Shown one piece after another: positions 19,495 to 33,600 of a stretch of 64,000 nucleotides of DNA. The notes below the pieces were generated by a model that made no database searches, had not been told where the DNA came from, and saw only the letters and a program-made list of their open reading frames with translations. This DNA is from Branchiostoma belcheri (lineage: Eukaryota; Chordata; Leptocardii; Amphioxiformes; Branchiostomatidae): positions 465,732 to 529,731 of the forward strand of contig NW_017804498.1 in NCBI RefSeq assembly GCF_001625305.1, read 5' to 3'. Position numbers and translations under genes: made by a program. Each line of letters begins with the position of its first letter. Within the stretch, counting starts at the first letter, position 1.

Positions 19495-21677
19495 CTACAA
19501 GACAGCAGTGCCGAGAATTTTGGCCCGAGCGCCCAGGATCTCAGTCAAGGTTGGAGCAGACACATGTCTGTTGATCCTTCTCAAGCCCAGGTCGTCCGTG
19601 TCACGACTGCTGGCCTCGATCATGCGGTGGCGCTGTAGTTTCCTCTGCCACTGTGTCGCCAGCGCAGCAGCCTCCGCTTCGTCACCCCCCTCTGGTGGTT
19701 GGTGTAACCCCTGTGGGACACAAAATAGTTACGCCAAAAAACATTACCTGGATGTCTAACCTTCACTAACTTGACATAATAGAGAGCCTGCATGCCCTTT
19801 TCCGTAAGGTGTAATCAGGCCTTTTTAGTCTTAGTAATCCGTATAGGCAGACTCCCCAATAATCAACGTAATTCGTATTCAGTACATAAGCCGCAAAGCG
19901 TAAAGTCCCAATCAGCTCTGAGAATTTAACGTAATTCATAATCAGTGGCAAAAATTTTGTGTAATCCGTAATCACTATCCCTCCATGCGGGCCCTCATAA
20001 TAATCAGTTCAGCTCAGTGGTTTGTAAAAAAAAGAATCATCTGCCTCTGCAAAGTCATATTTACCAGCACTTGGATTTACTTTCAAAAAGTTTAGCACCA
20101 TGGAGTAGTAGCTAATTCTGTTATTTGGGATTCCTGGATAGTTATCAAATGGAGCAGCCATGTTACCTTGACGCAGGCTGACTCAGTAGCTATGAGAGTT
20201 CTCGTCACAGAGTGCATCAGGTTTTCTGCATTCTTCACCAGGACAGCATCCGCCTGCATTAAATAAACAGGGTTGTGAATTCGTTGCTGATTTGGTGCAT
20301 ATTTAACAATCACTTCCTCCCAGCCTGCAAGGACACCATTTTAACCTCCAATTTGACTCACCTGGCAGTCTATGGTTACACCATTTCCCCCTCACTTCCT
20401 GTGAAGTGCTCTCTAGAAAGAGAAAGAGAGCAGCTAGACTCTGCATACTACAGCACAAGAGTGTTTTGTCTCCACCCATACCTCCTTGTCATGTGGAGTA
20501 GCTGCCTTCACACTGGCAATGATGCTGAGTTGGGTTCCCATGGATGGGACGTGGTTGGCATAAAACACCAGGTCTTCTGAACATCTGGAGTGGGAGAGAA
20601 GAGACAGAGGGATTGCAACTCATTTCTCTATAAAAAGAACTGAAGTTTTTAGGATGAAAAGATTGGACAGGGTACCGGTAACACTGTTGTCCAACAGTTC
20701 CAACCAAATATCTTGATAACAATAGCAATTAATATGAAGGAAGCATGTTTTAAATGGAATGTAAAAGAACACTAACACTATACACAAATTATATAGGGCT
20801 TCCAAGCTGATGCTCTGGATTCTCTATCTCTAATTCAGCCATAGAAGTTCTTACCTCCTGTCTACACAGTACTTGGCAATGATCTTGGCAAACTTATGGA
20901 TGACAGTGCCATTGGCTGCAATGGCCTTGGCTGTGTTGATGAACTCCTCCTTGGTCTGTAGAGGTTTTGTACAATGATAATCATGTGTTAGTTAACTTAG
21001 TTCATAACAACAATATACATGGTTTGAAAATTTCCAAAGCAACAGTCAGTTTTAAATGATAACTATTTTATTAATTTTTATCTTATTTTCCATCATTTTT
21101 ATCCAGGCTTGCCCAGTTCAGTGGTTAACAAATACACTGCTTTACAGTGGGACCCTGTGTCATAAATAAAACACTTTCATTTTATGTTAATGCTATACTT
21201 TATGTCATCTTTATGATTACATTTGTATTGTTTTATGAGCAGCGGATTTACATAAGCACAACAAGTGCTTCCTATCCAATGCTCAAAAATCCATGTGAAT
21301 AAAATAAATAAAATAAATAAAAAATAAATAAAACAAGTAGAATACATACAGTAAAATACAAGCAATAAAATTAAGATACAATAGATAATAATAATGGCAA
21401 TGATAATGATGAAATGATAGCAATAATAATTACTTTAATACAATAACAGAAATGTTAAAATTCATTGTCAGTCCCTTACAGATGGTTTAAACTCTACCCA
21501 TCTGTACATCTGGGATTCCCATGACTATATATAAGAACTGACCCTGATTTTGCCATGCCCCCGAGTGTACTCTGCCATCTGCTGCATCTGCTGAGACATG
21601 GTTTTGGCCACCTTGACGATGGTGTTGCCCTCCTCCTCCCACTTATCCACCTCCTGCTGCAGTGACAAGGCAGCGGC
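19495..21677 (-). CDS. Exons 26-30: vinculin-like actin-binding tail and C-terminal extension
   Basis: Residues about 1366-1578. EVDKWEEEGNTIVKVAKTM and MAEYTRGHGKIR match vinculin (ARKWSSKGNDIIAAAKRM, MSRLVRGGSG) and alpha-catenin (VSKWDDSGNDIIVLAKQM, MTDFTRGKGPL). Later parts are NTAKAIAANGTVIHKFAKII, GTQLSIIASVKAATP and LVKNAENLMHSVTRTLIATE, which fit the tail five-helix bundle that binds F-actin. Exon 30 then encodes a non-conserved 71-residue end: an acidic/Ala segment, a basic QRKLQRHRM, and RHVSAPTLTEILGARAKIL before the stop (TAG at 19497-19495). The C-terminal hairpin of vinculin that ends WYQ is not present. Confidence 0.9.
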
Positions 21678-24600
21678 CTAGGGGGAGCCATTGATGTTTG
21701 TAAGAACAAGGAAAGCACCAAGGTACTAGCCAACCAGGTTGGTTTAAAGCAGATAGATCCAGAAATGAATATGTACTGAGTTAATCATTATTGACGTAAA
21801 ACTAAGGGGTAGAGCAAGCACATTTAACTATCTGTTCTCCTATACTCTTTGGCCCACTTACCACGATTGTCTTTGATGAATGGTTAGCGTCCAGTTCTGC
21901 TGGATTGTTGGAGACTGTGCTCTGGTCAACGGTTGGTGATCTGATGCTGGATGGTTCAAACGGTGACCTCAGCTGTTTTGGAGGAGTGCTGTGTACAGGA
22001 CATTTGGTAAGATTACATGCATCTCTGGGAAACTTGTGATATATCATTAAACATAATTCCTGTGTTTATCAGTGATTCTCCTTCATTTTCTTGTCAGCAT
22101 TCTGAATAGCAAGTAGTTCGACATTTGTTCAACTACACTTCAGCTTCTACATGTATGTGCACAATGGCAGTAGTGACCTACATATGGAGTGGCTACTTCT
22201 TTGAAGCTGTAATTTAACCCACCCAAAGTGGAATAACATAATTTTATCTTTTACTCTCAATCTTCAAATCAAATTTGAGTGTATTACCCTGGTACTCCTG
22301 TTGCAAATATTGGTCTACATGATTGTACAGTTAGAAGTTCCCAAGAAGACCACTCAGGGGACTGATAAAACCTGGTCTATGCAGACAGGAGTCGACATTA
22401 TAGACTCCAGTCTGCATAGGCCAGATTTGACCACTTTTTGGTGGAGACTCTATATAGAGTCACCACCAAAAAGTGGTCACATTGGTCAGGCGGTCTTTGT
22501 ATGTTGAGGTCACTTGTACAGGTTTGTCTGTACTTCTATTACAACTGTAACATTGTTTCTAACACCAGCCATTACCATTACTGGAAACTAAGAAGAGTAA
22601 CATTATCAATATTCTTTCTGACATGCTACTTCTACATTTTATCATTGATACATTGTAACTCTTTAAAACCGGACACCAAATACCTTTCAAAGATCCGTTT
22701 GTCCAATAATCTTATTCTGACCAAAGTTTTTGGTTGGCATGCAATGGAGGCAAGCAGGTACAGAAAAAGTACAGAAATTAAGAGAAAGTGAATCAGGTTA
22801 AACGTACATGCAGACAACAGTGCCTATGGTGGCACTTTTATAACATACACAAAGACAACAATTTTTTTTTCTTAAAAAAAAAAAAACAATTAACAAGCAA
22901 CACAAAATTAATGCAACACAATCTCTATGACTACAATCCACATGCATAGCAAAATTACATGTGCTTTGCACAACATTGGATTACTCCGTTTATCCAGCTT
23001 CATGTTTCAGACACCTGTCCAATTCAAAAAAACTTCAGGTGCAAAGAGACAGCTTGAGAACCATACCTCCGTTCGATATCTCCTAAGTTTGCCTCCGGTT
23101 CTGCCTGCATGCCCAGCATGTTAGGTGTGATGCGGATCTCTCGTGAGGGTTTGACGGGGGAGATGCTCTTTTTGGAGTGTCCCATGTAAGACTCCATCAG
23201 ACCTCGGGGAGACCGTGGGCTGCTGTCAGGGGAGGTGGAGGGTCTGGACCTGACAGGGGAGGGGGTGTGGGACCACTTGGGTAGGGTGGACCAGGAGGGG
23301 GAGGGGGAGCCCCCTGGGGCAGGCTGGGGGGAGCTGAAGATTTGGGAGAGGTTGAGGGAGGCGTTTGGTGACACGTCGGCCATGTTGACTCTTGCAAAAC
23401 TTGGTAGATTGGACGTCCCCAACAAACTTGTCATGACCTCTGTAACAAGAGGACAAACCAGTTATGCTACGCATGAAACTTTCACAACAACAAACTCCAG
23501 ATGTGCATCCACCAAAAGTTTTTTGCAGAACTGGATGAGTGAGTAGTTGTTACAAGTCAGAGCTCACAAGAGAGAGACTGCTGAAAGAAAAACTGTTTTT
23601 TAAATGAAGAGTGCATATCAAGTATGATTGTAAAATTTGTGCAGCTGTCCACCTGTTACAGACTCCTCGCAGTGCTGAAGTGTTGGGCAATGTCCATACA
23701 TTGTACATCTGAACAAGTGTTCCCTTCAATGTTACATGTACAGTTGTATCTAGTTGTATGTACTTGTAACATATATTACTTCAGGATTAAACATTGGTGG
23801 GGTGAAGTGGGTGCAACTGAGTGGTTTCCAAAACACCTTGCAGCCATTTTGTATCAAATATGATCAGTAGCGGTTGAGTTAATGTGCATATAAACCACCC
23901 AAGTGCTTGTCATGACAGATTGTGATTTGCATAAATTTGCTTTTAGCTTTCAATACAAGGGTCTCATCACACAAGCAAGCTGATGATGGAATGTTTCTCT
24001 GTTATCCAATGTTCTCCACCAAGATGGCACTTTGGACATGCTTTTTGACACTATGAAAATGTTCCCTGTGTGCAGCAATACTCAGTGCAACTTCCAAAGT
24101 GCTGATTTCTGCACACCATCTTCAGAGAGTAACAAACCTTCCACAACACAAGCAGACGCCATCATCTTCCAGGACTTATAGTTAAGGGATTTTCCTGCAA
24201 CATGAGGGAACCAATGAAGGGAAAAAATGGATGCCACAGTCAAGGAGAGATGGTTGAAATGCAGAAGTTGAGTCACTGTAAAGTGTCCATGCCTTCCAAC
24301 AGACAGATCCTAAAGCACTACCTACCTAGTAACAATACAATACAAATATTTCACAGACATGTACCCATTCACTCATTTGCTATTCTGCTAATTGTGATAA
24401 TCAGAATCAATTCATTGACACTGATCTAAATATGTACCTGTATGGCAAGATTAATGCAATATTTTATCACTAGGAAATCATTAGACAAGAAAGAAATTCA
24501 AATCTTGGAAAGAGGGAAATTTGAGATTAACTTTTAGTTTGCCATTTTAACAATCTTTTGAAAGTACATGGGTGTCAAAAGGTGAAGAACTTCTGCTTCC

Positions 24601-27600
24601 CTAGCTTTTCACAGAAACATATTGAAACTGACATTTTTGATACTGTAATTCACAATTTTTTTGCCATACTTTTATGTTCGCAGTCTTCACGATCAATCTG
24701 CAAGATAAACTTATCATTTTAACCGTGAACAAATAATTCCCTGACATTCTTTTTTCTGTACCTGAAGCCACTGTGAACATGTAGTTCTGTGAACATGTTC
24801 ATTTTTCTCAGTGAATGACAGTAAGTTAGAGCTGACCTGTGACTGTTGCCTGGTCCAGGCCTGTCATGGCCCGGAGTGTGTTGTACAGCAGCAGTGCCTT
24901 ACATCCCCACTGTCGCTTCAGGTCCTGGAAACGCTCACCCACCGCACTGTCAGCGGACCCAGTATCTGAAGGTCATAATTAGGGTAATTGTCTATTTTTC
25001 ATTGTAGATGACAAAAAAACACAGGGGGCCCACTACTAAGCCTTGTAGAACCCCTGTGGGAATCTAAATACGTGTAATATACAATGTATAATATTATGCA
25101 ACAAAGACAAAGTGGTGTTGATTGCAATTAATTTCCCATAGACCAAAATATCTGACTGTTTATTTATTTATTTGAATTCACTACAGGTACAACATGTATC
25201 AAGTGGAAGTGAGGACAAAACTGGTGTAAGGTTTTAAGTTGTCCTCCCAAACATGGTACATGTAGGTTGAAATCAGGCAAACATGATTACAGTATTTCTA
25301 ACAACAGAAAAAAAGAAGCCATAGGCGACAATCCGCCGTGAAGTTTTATATTTTGCAACAAAAATAATCCCAAGCGTCAACGCCAGGCTGAGACCTACTG
25401 TGCAGACATAAGGCAACGGTTAATACAATGAGGGCGCGTCACAACGTACATAAAACATAAAAAGACCTAAATCCATTGCTGCTCTCAGGGCGTGTAAAGA
25501 TACTGTGCTTCAAGTTCGAAGCTCATTTTAATTACACACACACAATAATTGCATTCACATAAAGATCGGACTATCATGGTCGTGTCACTAGTAACAAAGA
25601 CAGCCCCACCGTCTTACCGTACCTGTTACTTATTAAGCGCGACTGGCAAATTCCAGCAACAGTTGCGGCCAGCACCGCGAGTGTTACTGCCGTGGTACCA
25701 CTTATCGGCCCCTCACCATCTTCCTGAAGTTCCACCCCCCCCCACCGCTATTCCAAACTACGGGTTTTTCTGGACCATTCCAATTTGCCTCATAATTGTA
25801 GGGGTGCATCTGCAATATTACATTGACCGCGAAAGCAGCAACGGCAAAAATACACATTCGTGCATCAACACAGGCATGCCCGCAGACGGCGTATAAATTG
25901 CATGCCGATTGCACAAAGAGAACCCAGTGTTTTGACTGCGAACACGAAAAAGCGGCTCTTCACAACACTCGTCCGGAGGTCCTGACCTCCTTCACGGAGT
26001 AATAAAGAGCAACAGTTTGGGTGATCTTTTGAGGGTTCAAACTGAATACAATTTAAAACTGTTCCAGCACCTGCCATGTCCCTGGCAGCTGTGATGATCT
26101 CTGCAGTAACCCGGCTGAGTGTGTCCAGGGCCAGCTGAACAGTTTCCTTGTACCCAGTCTCTGCTGTACCGGCCATGGCCTGCTGGCAGTGCTGTCTGGT
26201 TTTGGACACCTGTGTGGACAGTTTGTCTGCCTGGTTCTGGAACTCCTGCAGAAGAGTCAGCCTGGACTGGCCTGGGACAGACAACACAAGATTCCTCATC
26301 AGTGTCTGAGATTTTGGATAATTTACTAGTGATAAAGATTGCAAGTAAAGGTGGTCTTGTGGTTAGGGTTTGTTGACTTAAATGTAGAATCAAAAGGTTC
26401 TGGATTTTTAAAAGTCCCCAGCAGGCCTCAATGTGGTACCCTTGGGAAAGACACTTATTGTTGATCCTTTTCCCATCCTTTTGATAAAATGTTCTTATCT
26501 GCAATTACCTATCACTTAACTGCCTCCCTGCTAAGGTAGCCATTTGGCACAAAATAAGTCTTGGTTACTAGTGAGTAACTTACAGGGTTATACATGTAGG
26601 ATGCTAGAAGATTACTCAATCCAGGTGTTTCAAGTGCACATTATAAAGACAAAATAAAGCCAGCTGATACAAATCATGGAAAGTTCAAAAACTTGTTTTT
26701 GAAAACATGACCATACTGTATCACACAGACGCCCAGGTTGCCATCAGACCCACCTGTAGCATGATACACAGCCAGTGCAGCTCCCGCCAGTCTGTCTAGT
26801 GGTGCAGACATCTCACTAGTCATGCCATCTACCTGTCCATGGAGTAATAGCACCTACAATACAAGGGACATGGGGTCAAGGGATCAAACTATCTTCTTCA
26901 AATTTTGAAGATTACATACAATACATCCATAGCAGTTCCAGGTACAGTGTGTATTTGGGGGTTTTGTGACATTCAAGTTCACCCCATTTCCTCTATCCTT
27001 CCTCTATCATCCTGTCTGTCAATCCCCCCAACCCACATGCTGTCAAGCTACTATCAACTTTGTCCCATTTCCTGTTTTTGACCTTTTGACCTGTCATTCT
27101 GCCTGTTAATTTTACACCCCCGCTGTCAACCTACTCTGTCCAGACAAACTGACACACAAACCCACAGCTTAGCCACCCAAAGCAACACTTCCTTGCCTGG
27201 AAGCAAATATGTATACGTCATACTATTAGTCATTTATTGTTACTAACAGTAATACAACCAGGCAACACATTCTTTCCCATACGACACAGTTGTGCCATAC
27301 TATTGACTCCCTGCCCACCTTTGTAGCCCACTCCCTCTGCAGCAGCTCCATGCGGAGTACCACGTGGGAGTTGGTGGTCCCCAGGGACGTCCTGGCCCGC
27401 GCCGCCACCAGCCGAGCCACCTCCTCCACCGCCTTCCCCAGGGTGTCCACCGCGCTGAAGGTCTGCGTCACCAGGCTGGCCATGGGGTGGTTCGTGTGCC
27501 TGCAAAACATGATGAATTTTAACTAATAGTATTAATATTAAGTCTTCTTACTTCTTACACCTGGTCTTCTTAGATCAAATTCTGCAAGTCTTCCTAAAGT

Positions 27601-30600
27601 CTCTTTTGAGTACGGAAGTATTGTTTTGGGTGGGTGAGCTGTTGGTTTGTGTGTCTGTTTGAATATGGATGGTTGCATGGTGGGTGGGTGGTTGATTCAT
27701 ACCGGAAGGTACATGTATTCCAAGCCTGAAGGTGACCTCGCAGGCACCAGGTGACAGTACAAAATGTAACTAGGCAGCATATGGAGGTATACTGCAGATG
27801 GTGTAATACCAGACTAAATTACATCATACAATCCCTTCTACAGTTCAAATTCATTCACGAAACCCATGGGCAAAAAAACACTTGCTGGAGGTCTGTGAAC
27901 TTGAAAGTCATGAAAATATTCTCCGTTTTCTTGTTTCTTTTTCTGTCAAAGTTGGCATGACACATTGTACTAAAAGCTACTCTAAAGTAGTTGTGTTGAA
28001 CCTACCCCTCTGATGCACAGCTGGCCATGTCCCTCAGCTTCAGCATGTGAGACAGCAGCGCCCTCATGCTGTCCTCGACAGAACTGTCACTGCCTGCCAC
28101 ATGGGAGAACAAGTTCATACAACAGCAGTTTCATACATCTTATGAAAAGTTTCAGGCTAAAAAGTCAAAAGATAATAACAAATTGAATGTAGTTTTACAT
28201 CTGCTGACATAAATTTCAATGGACAGATGAAAGCTTATGGAGGAAAATGTTGGTTCCTTCCGTAGTTCTAAAACCACACTCAGCCATCTTTTATGGCTGT
28301 TGTTTGCAAACAACAAGTATCCTATTGACAAAGTATCAAAACAGATCATTCAGTCACCTGTATCTGCTGCAGTTGCCACAACTTTGATGGGCGTGGCTGT
28401 CTCCGTGGTGACAGAGTCAACAGAGGACAGTAGCTGGACCACTTTCCCTGACCACTCAGTACACAGACCGTCCAGCCTCTCCACCTCTGCCTTGTTTACT
28501 GCAACAGGAAATATACTTCATATACAACTGGTGAAAGTTTGGCCACACAAGTCTGGAATGCGTCCTATCACTCATAAGTATTTCGTGCCATTTTCTTTCA
28601 AAGAACTTGAAAGTGAATAATCCAATAGAGTTGCTTATCAAGAAAGCTTGTCTCAACCATCATCTATGAAAAAAATTACATGTACACAATATTGAACAAT
28701 TTTTTTTTTCTGAGATTTCTGAGATGTAAGTCTCTAACTTTAGTAAGAATGTACAATGCAAAATAATAAAAAAAAGCTAATTGAGATAAAGGCAGTGCAT
28801 AGGAAGATAATGACTTATACTGTGAGAGGAGGGAAAAAGGACATTACTGACAAATCCCTATTATAAGATTCTATGATAAAAACATAGGCAACAGATGTAC
28901 AATGTATTATTCATCCAGACCAGTGAATATACAGTCTAGTATCATTTATGACCTTACCAGTGTCACTGACAACTGAGTTGGCCGCTCCAGTGATACTTGA
29001 AGCCAGAGACTCCAGCTCCTCCCCGTACAGATGAATGGTTCGAGCCAACTGGGGGTCCCCCTTCTGTTTCTGAAGGGCCACGGCCTGAGCAGCTGTGCTG
29101 GCGAGACTCTTCAGTCTCTTGGCAATCTCATGGAAATCATCCAGCTAAGAATAAAATAGAAGAGATGCAACAATTAATTATATGGAGCATTTGAAAGATT
29201 GAAAAGGCTTCAGGTTTGTGAAACATCAACTGATTCTGAAACCAATAAAAAAGCATTTTATAATACATTTTGTTCTTTTGTACAAAATAATTCGTTCAGG
29301 CTTGTCTGTCTTTTTTCATTTACTTCAAATGGATTTGACAGCAAGACTTTGACAGGAAGACAATTTTGCATGTTGATATTCTGATTTATTGTATGTAGTG
29401 CCAAAAATCAATCATGCTCACTGTATTATTTGATTGTAGTTTTAATAGATATACATGTATCATGTTGATGATTAGAATCTCACCTCTTTCATGAGAAAGT
29501 TTATATTTCCATCCTTGGCAATCCTAGCCAACTCTGAGACAGGTGCAGTCCAGGGACCAATGAGACTGTCCACAGCTGGCTGAAGAACTGCTAGCTGATT
29601 GGCCCATTCTGTTCCAATCCTGTGCAGCTCTTCTACCTCTGTGCTCTGATTGGTGGAGATTCTCTTGGCCAGTTCCAATAACCTTGGTGTGACTCTGGTG
29701 AACTCTGCTGAACGAGACTGGAGTTTTCTGCCGACGAAAAATATTGTATTTAGTAATAGGTTCTTTAATAAATTCTTTAAACATCTGTAAAAATTTTTAC
29801 ATTTTATTGAAATTTCTAATATAAAGTATGCACTTGCACTCCAAGTAATACTGACCTTACAACCTTTCTAAAGTAAAAGGATTGTTCCTTACTTAACTTA
29901 ACTATCAAGTCAGAAACTTACTCAGCCTGCTTATGGTCCTTCACAGATCCTATCAGTGAATTGACCACCCCCGTCACTTGGTTGGTCCGTGCCAAGATTC
30001 TGCTGCAAAGCACCTCCACTTGAGTAGCCTCATGAGCTGCTGCAGCTCGAACCAACTCCTTCACGGGGGAGGGCAGGCCTAGACCTAGGCAGATAAAATG
30101 TACACTGTGTGTTAAGGAGAGGTTTTTGTAAGGGCCTGGTCACATACCTTTTGCATTGTATGTTGAAAACTGAAAATAAAGCTGACAAAATCAATGGTAC
30201 ACAGAACTGGCAGATTCAACAGAAAAACTGCAAACTTTCTCAAAGACCTTTCTTAGCTCCTTTATCTTATAGTATGTCAGAGGCATAAAAGGAAAAGCGC
30301 CATCAAACCTGGTACAATCTCAACAATGGAAATCTCAGTTTTCTTGAGTGGCGGTGAGGACAGATTGTTGACCCCTAAGCCGTGGGGCAGTGCCTTGCTG
30401 AGGTAGCTGTCTTGGGGGTTAGTACTGCCCTCCATTGGTTGATTTGTTGCCATGGTAACACCAGACACCTGAAGGTTTCCGAGATCCGGGAGTGGGAGTG
30501 CCAGGAGACTGTCCTCTGTTTCTATTGGTCAATAATGACATTTATGAGAGATAACAGACCATTATCCTAGCTGATTGTTTAATACAATTAGCAGTTCAAC

Positions 30601-33600
30601 CAATGAAGGAATGGCAATCAGCATGGAGAGAGTGGCTGCATGTCTGTCAAATATGTGCGTTACGGTATCATGTTTTTGCTTTGCATTGCTACATTCAGCA
30701 GATTTGTGCTATTGTGATATATTGTTGCAAACCCTAAAATTATAAAATTGAACATGTGACCGTAATTCTTTCATGAAACAAATATGAAAAGGAAATGTGC
30801 AACACTGCTTGACTAATGTACTACATGTGATGTTTTTAAAAAAATCCACAAAGCAGCTCTTGTATCACAATAACAGAAAATGTCTTGTTACCTACTCATT
30901 CAGAATGACAATGTTTTGTCATCATAAAAATCTAGCAACAATAATCATAGTTCTCACTAGGCTGTTTGAGAGTAGGGGCCCCCTACGCTGTGATTTTGAC
31001 CCCCTACGCTGTGATTTAGCCCCCTACACTGTGTTTCAACCAGTGTAGGGGTGGTTTTTGGGGGCAGAAGCGTCATTAATCTTTAAAAAATGAAAATATA
31101 ACTTAAGAATGAAGCTATAACAGAGGGAAAACAAAATCTGTCCCCCAATAAACAATAAATAGTGTCTTAAGTGGTTAATATGAGTTACAAAATTTTTTGG
31201 GGAGAATATCAGGCCCATGTTTTGGGGACTCGGTGCGTGACTCGCGCCGCAGAAAGTTGCCCTTCTATACCTGACCCCTACGCTGTGAAAAAATCCTGGT
31301 GAGAACCCTGATAATCAATAATGAAACTTGTAAAAAATACAGTTATCACTGCTTACAGGTGATCCTAATGAACTTTTATCATTGACAAACAAAAACTTGA
31401 TCTAAATCTAATCAAATTTCTAACCTGCAAATCACCAAATGACAGAAAACAAACACCCAAAGGACACACAAACCTGCATTATTATGTGATCTGACCACAC
31501 ATGATGTACTTGTGCCTGAACACGAACACAACGTACATGACTCTGTGTGTTTTCTCCTCACCATTCTATTAGCGGCTTGTTTGGTAGGAAGAAGGTTCAA
31601 AGGTTTAGTACAAAATGTACTATCTGATAATTGCCCATTTTCCTTTCTTTTCTGGTGGAGGATATAGAAAAATATTCTTTACCCTTAATCTAAGCATTTT
31701 ATTCGGTTAAAACTTAACAATTAAGTTGTCCCGAGTATGCAAATATATTTTTTCATACAACTTACTTGCATAGTCAGGACACTAAAATGAAGCTACATTC
31801 CACTTTCTCTAATACCTGTGTTTTGTGATGACCTCAGTCCCTCCCTCATGGGACTCAGGATCTCAGGATGGTCCATTCCCTGCAGGGCATCCTTGACCTT
31901 TGACACCACGGTCAGGAGTTCCTGGGACGCCGCAGCAAGTGAGTCGTGGGCTCGGACATCCGACATGTTAGCTACGCACTTGTTAGCAGCAGTCTTCACA
32001 GGGATCATAGCTGGAAATGTTGGCAAAAATCACTTTTATAACAGTATTACTGGGTATGTGATTGTCAGAAGAATAGTGCTTACATAACAAATTACTGGAA
32101 CACTGAATACAAAAGCATAGCTGCATAGTGATAATTTTTCAGTTTACAAGTAAGTTTTACAAGTTTGACATGTACATGTTACCTAAACAGTTTTCAACAA
32201 AGACTTTAAACTCTCCTTACATGGAGGTTGACTATAAGAAGACATCATGATTATGATTGTAGTATTACATAATATTCCTTGATCAAATCAGTTAGTTTCA
32301 GAATTGCTTGTTTCACCTTTTTCCAGCTGTCTGACCCATGCCAGGAGACCGTTGCGGTAGATAGGGTCGTCGCTGTTGTCGATGTGTTGTGACGTGATCT
32401 GGATAACGCGGCGTGTACGCCCCATCATGGTGGCGGCGGCCATCTTGAGTTGCCCCTCATCCTGCTGGTGCATGGCATCCTTACACTGGTGTATGTCCTC
32501 CTCCATACTCTCCTCTGGGTGGGTACAACATAAACAAGAAATTTGTGGTCTGAGACTTTCAGGTAAGTATTTTCAGTTTTGTTTGATAATCCACAATGGC
32601 CTACATTAATCAGGACTAGCCTAGATAGAAACTGTGTAGGTTTGGAGGGTCACTCTTAGGATTCCTGAATTCCCCCATATGTCGACCAATAATTCCTGCT
32701 GGCTCTCACCAGATTCTGGGATCATCAAGTTAACCCTATTTCCTGTGTCTGACCTTTTGACATCCTGTTATGCTGCCTGTCAATCTTCCCCCACCCATGT
32801 GCTGTCAAACTACTGTCCAGACAGGCATACACGCAAACAAACCCACAGACAAATCCACCCACATCAATAGTCCTATCCCAAAGGTATATGTTTGCCTGCA
32901 TCAAATCTGTTAAGGACTACAGTTCAGCACCAAGGACAGTGGTCAAAACAAACGTTACACACAAAATAGTTGCCATGGACATAATCTATTACAGGATATT
33001 GACATTTATAGCTGTTTTTTAAAAGATGCCTGACCTCACAAGTTAAGGGTCCACCAACAGATTTCTATAACTATCACATACTGGTAGTACTAGGTTTAGG
33101 CATCAGGTGCAGCTAGCATGTAAGCCCTACCTGTGACCTCCATAAACTCTTTAGTGTTGAGCATCTCGTCCACAGCGGTGACCAGGCTGTTGACCTCATT
33201 AAACCACTCCCTGCGCACCAGCTTCACGTGCTCCACGCTCGCCTTGTCTGACGGGTTCCGACACAGCGCCAGAACCGTGGGCTGGACCTCCGGGTCCAGA
33301 CTCTCCAGCTGACGAATGGATGAGCGGACGATCCTCACCCCTGGAAGAGGCGTGGTCATACAAAGTATTATACTAGTTGCAGTGAAAAATGAAAAAAATG
33401 TTTCACTTGTAAAGGTCCTCAATATGAGGCTGAAACAATTTTCAATACAGTCTCCCCAAGCTCACACTAACCTAGAAGACCTCTAAAAGCTACATTTCTG
33501 CTAAGATCATAAAACCCATTTATGATTGAAACGTGGGAATATTCATGAAACACAGCCTCCATGGTGCATAGTTCAAATGTACATTGTAAAGCATGTCTTA

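Noticed and set aside
19790-19990. Repeated GTAATCCGTAATCA-like motifs
   Set aside because: Suggestive of a small element (GGGCCCGCATGG at one end), but the ends do not form a convincing inverted repeat.
20281-20580. Possible extra exon between exons 28 and 29
   Set aside because: Exons 28 and 29 already join in phase 0 and align continuously with the vinculin tail.
26037-26504. 155-codon minus-strand frame overlapping exon 22
   Set aside because: The true exon uses another frame of the same strand; this is a shadow.
30940-31310. CRISPR-like short repeats with spacers
   Set aside because: Only three units, no unique spacers of constant length, and the context is eukaryotic intron.
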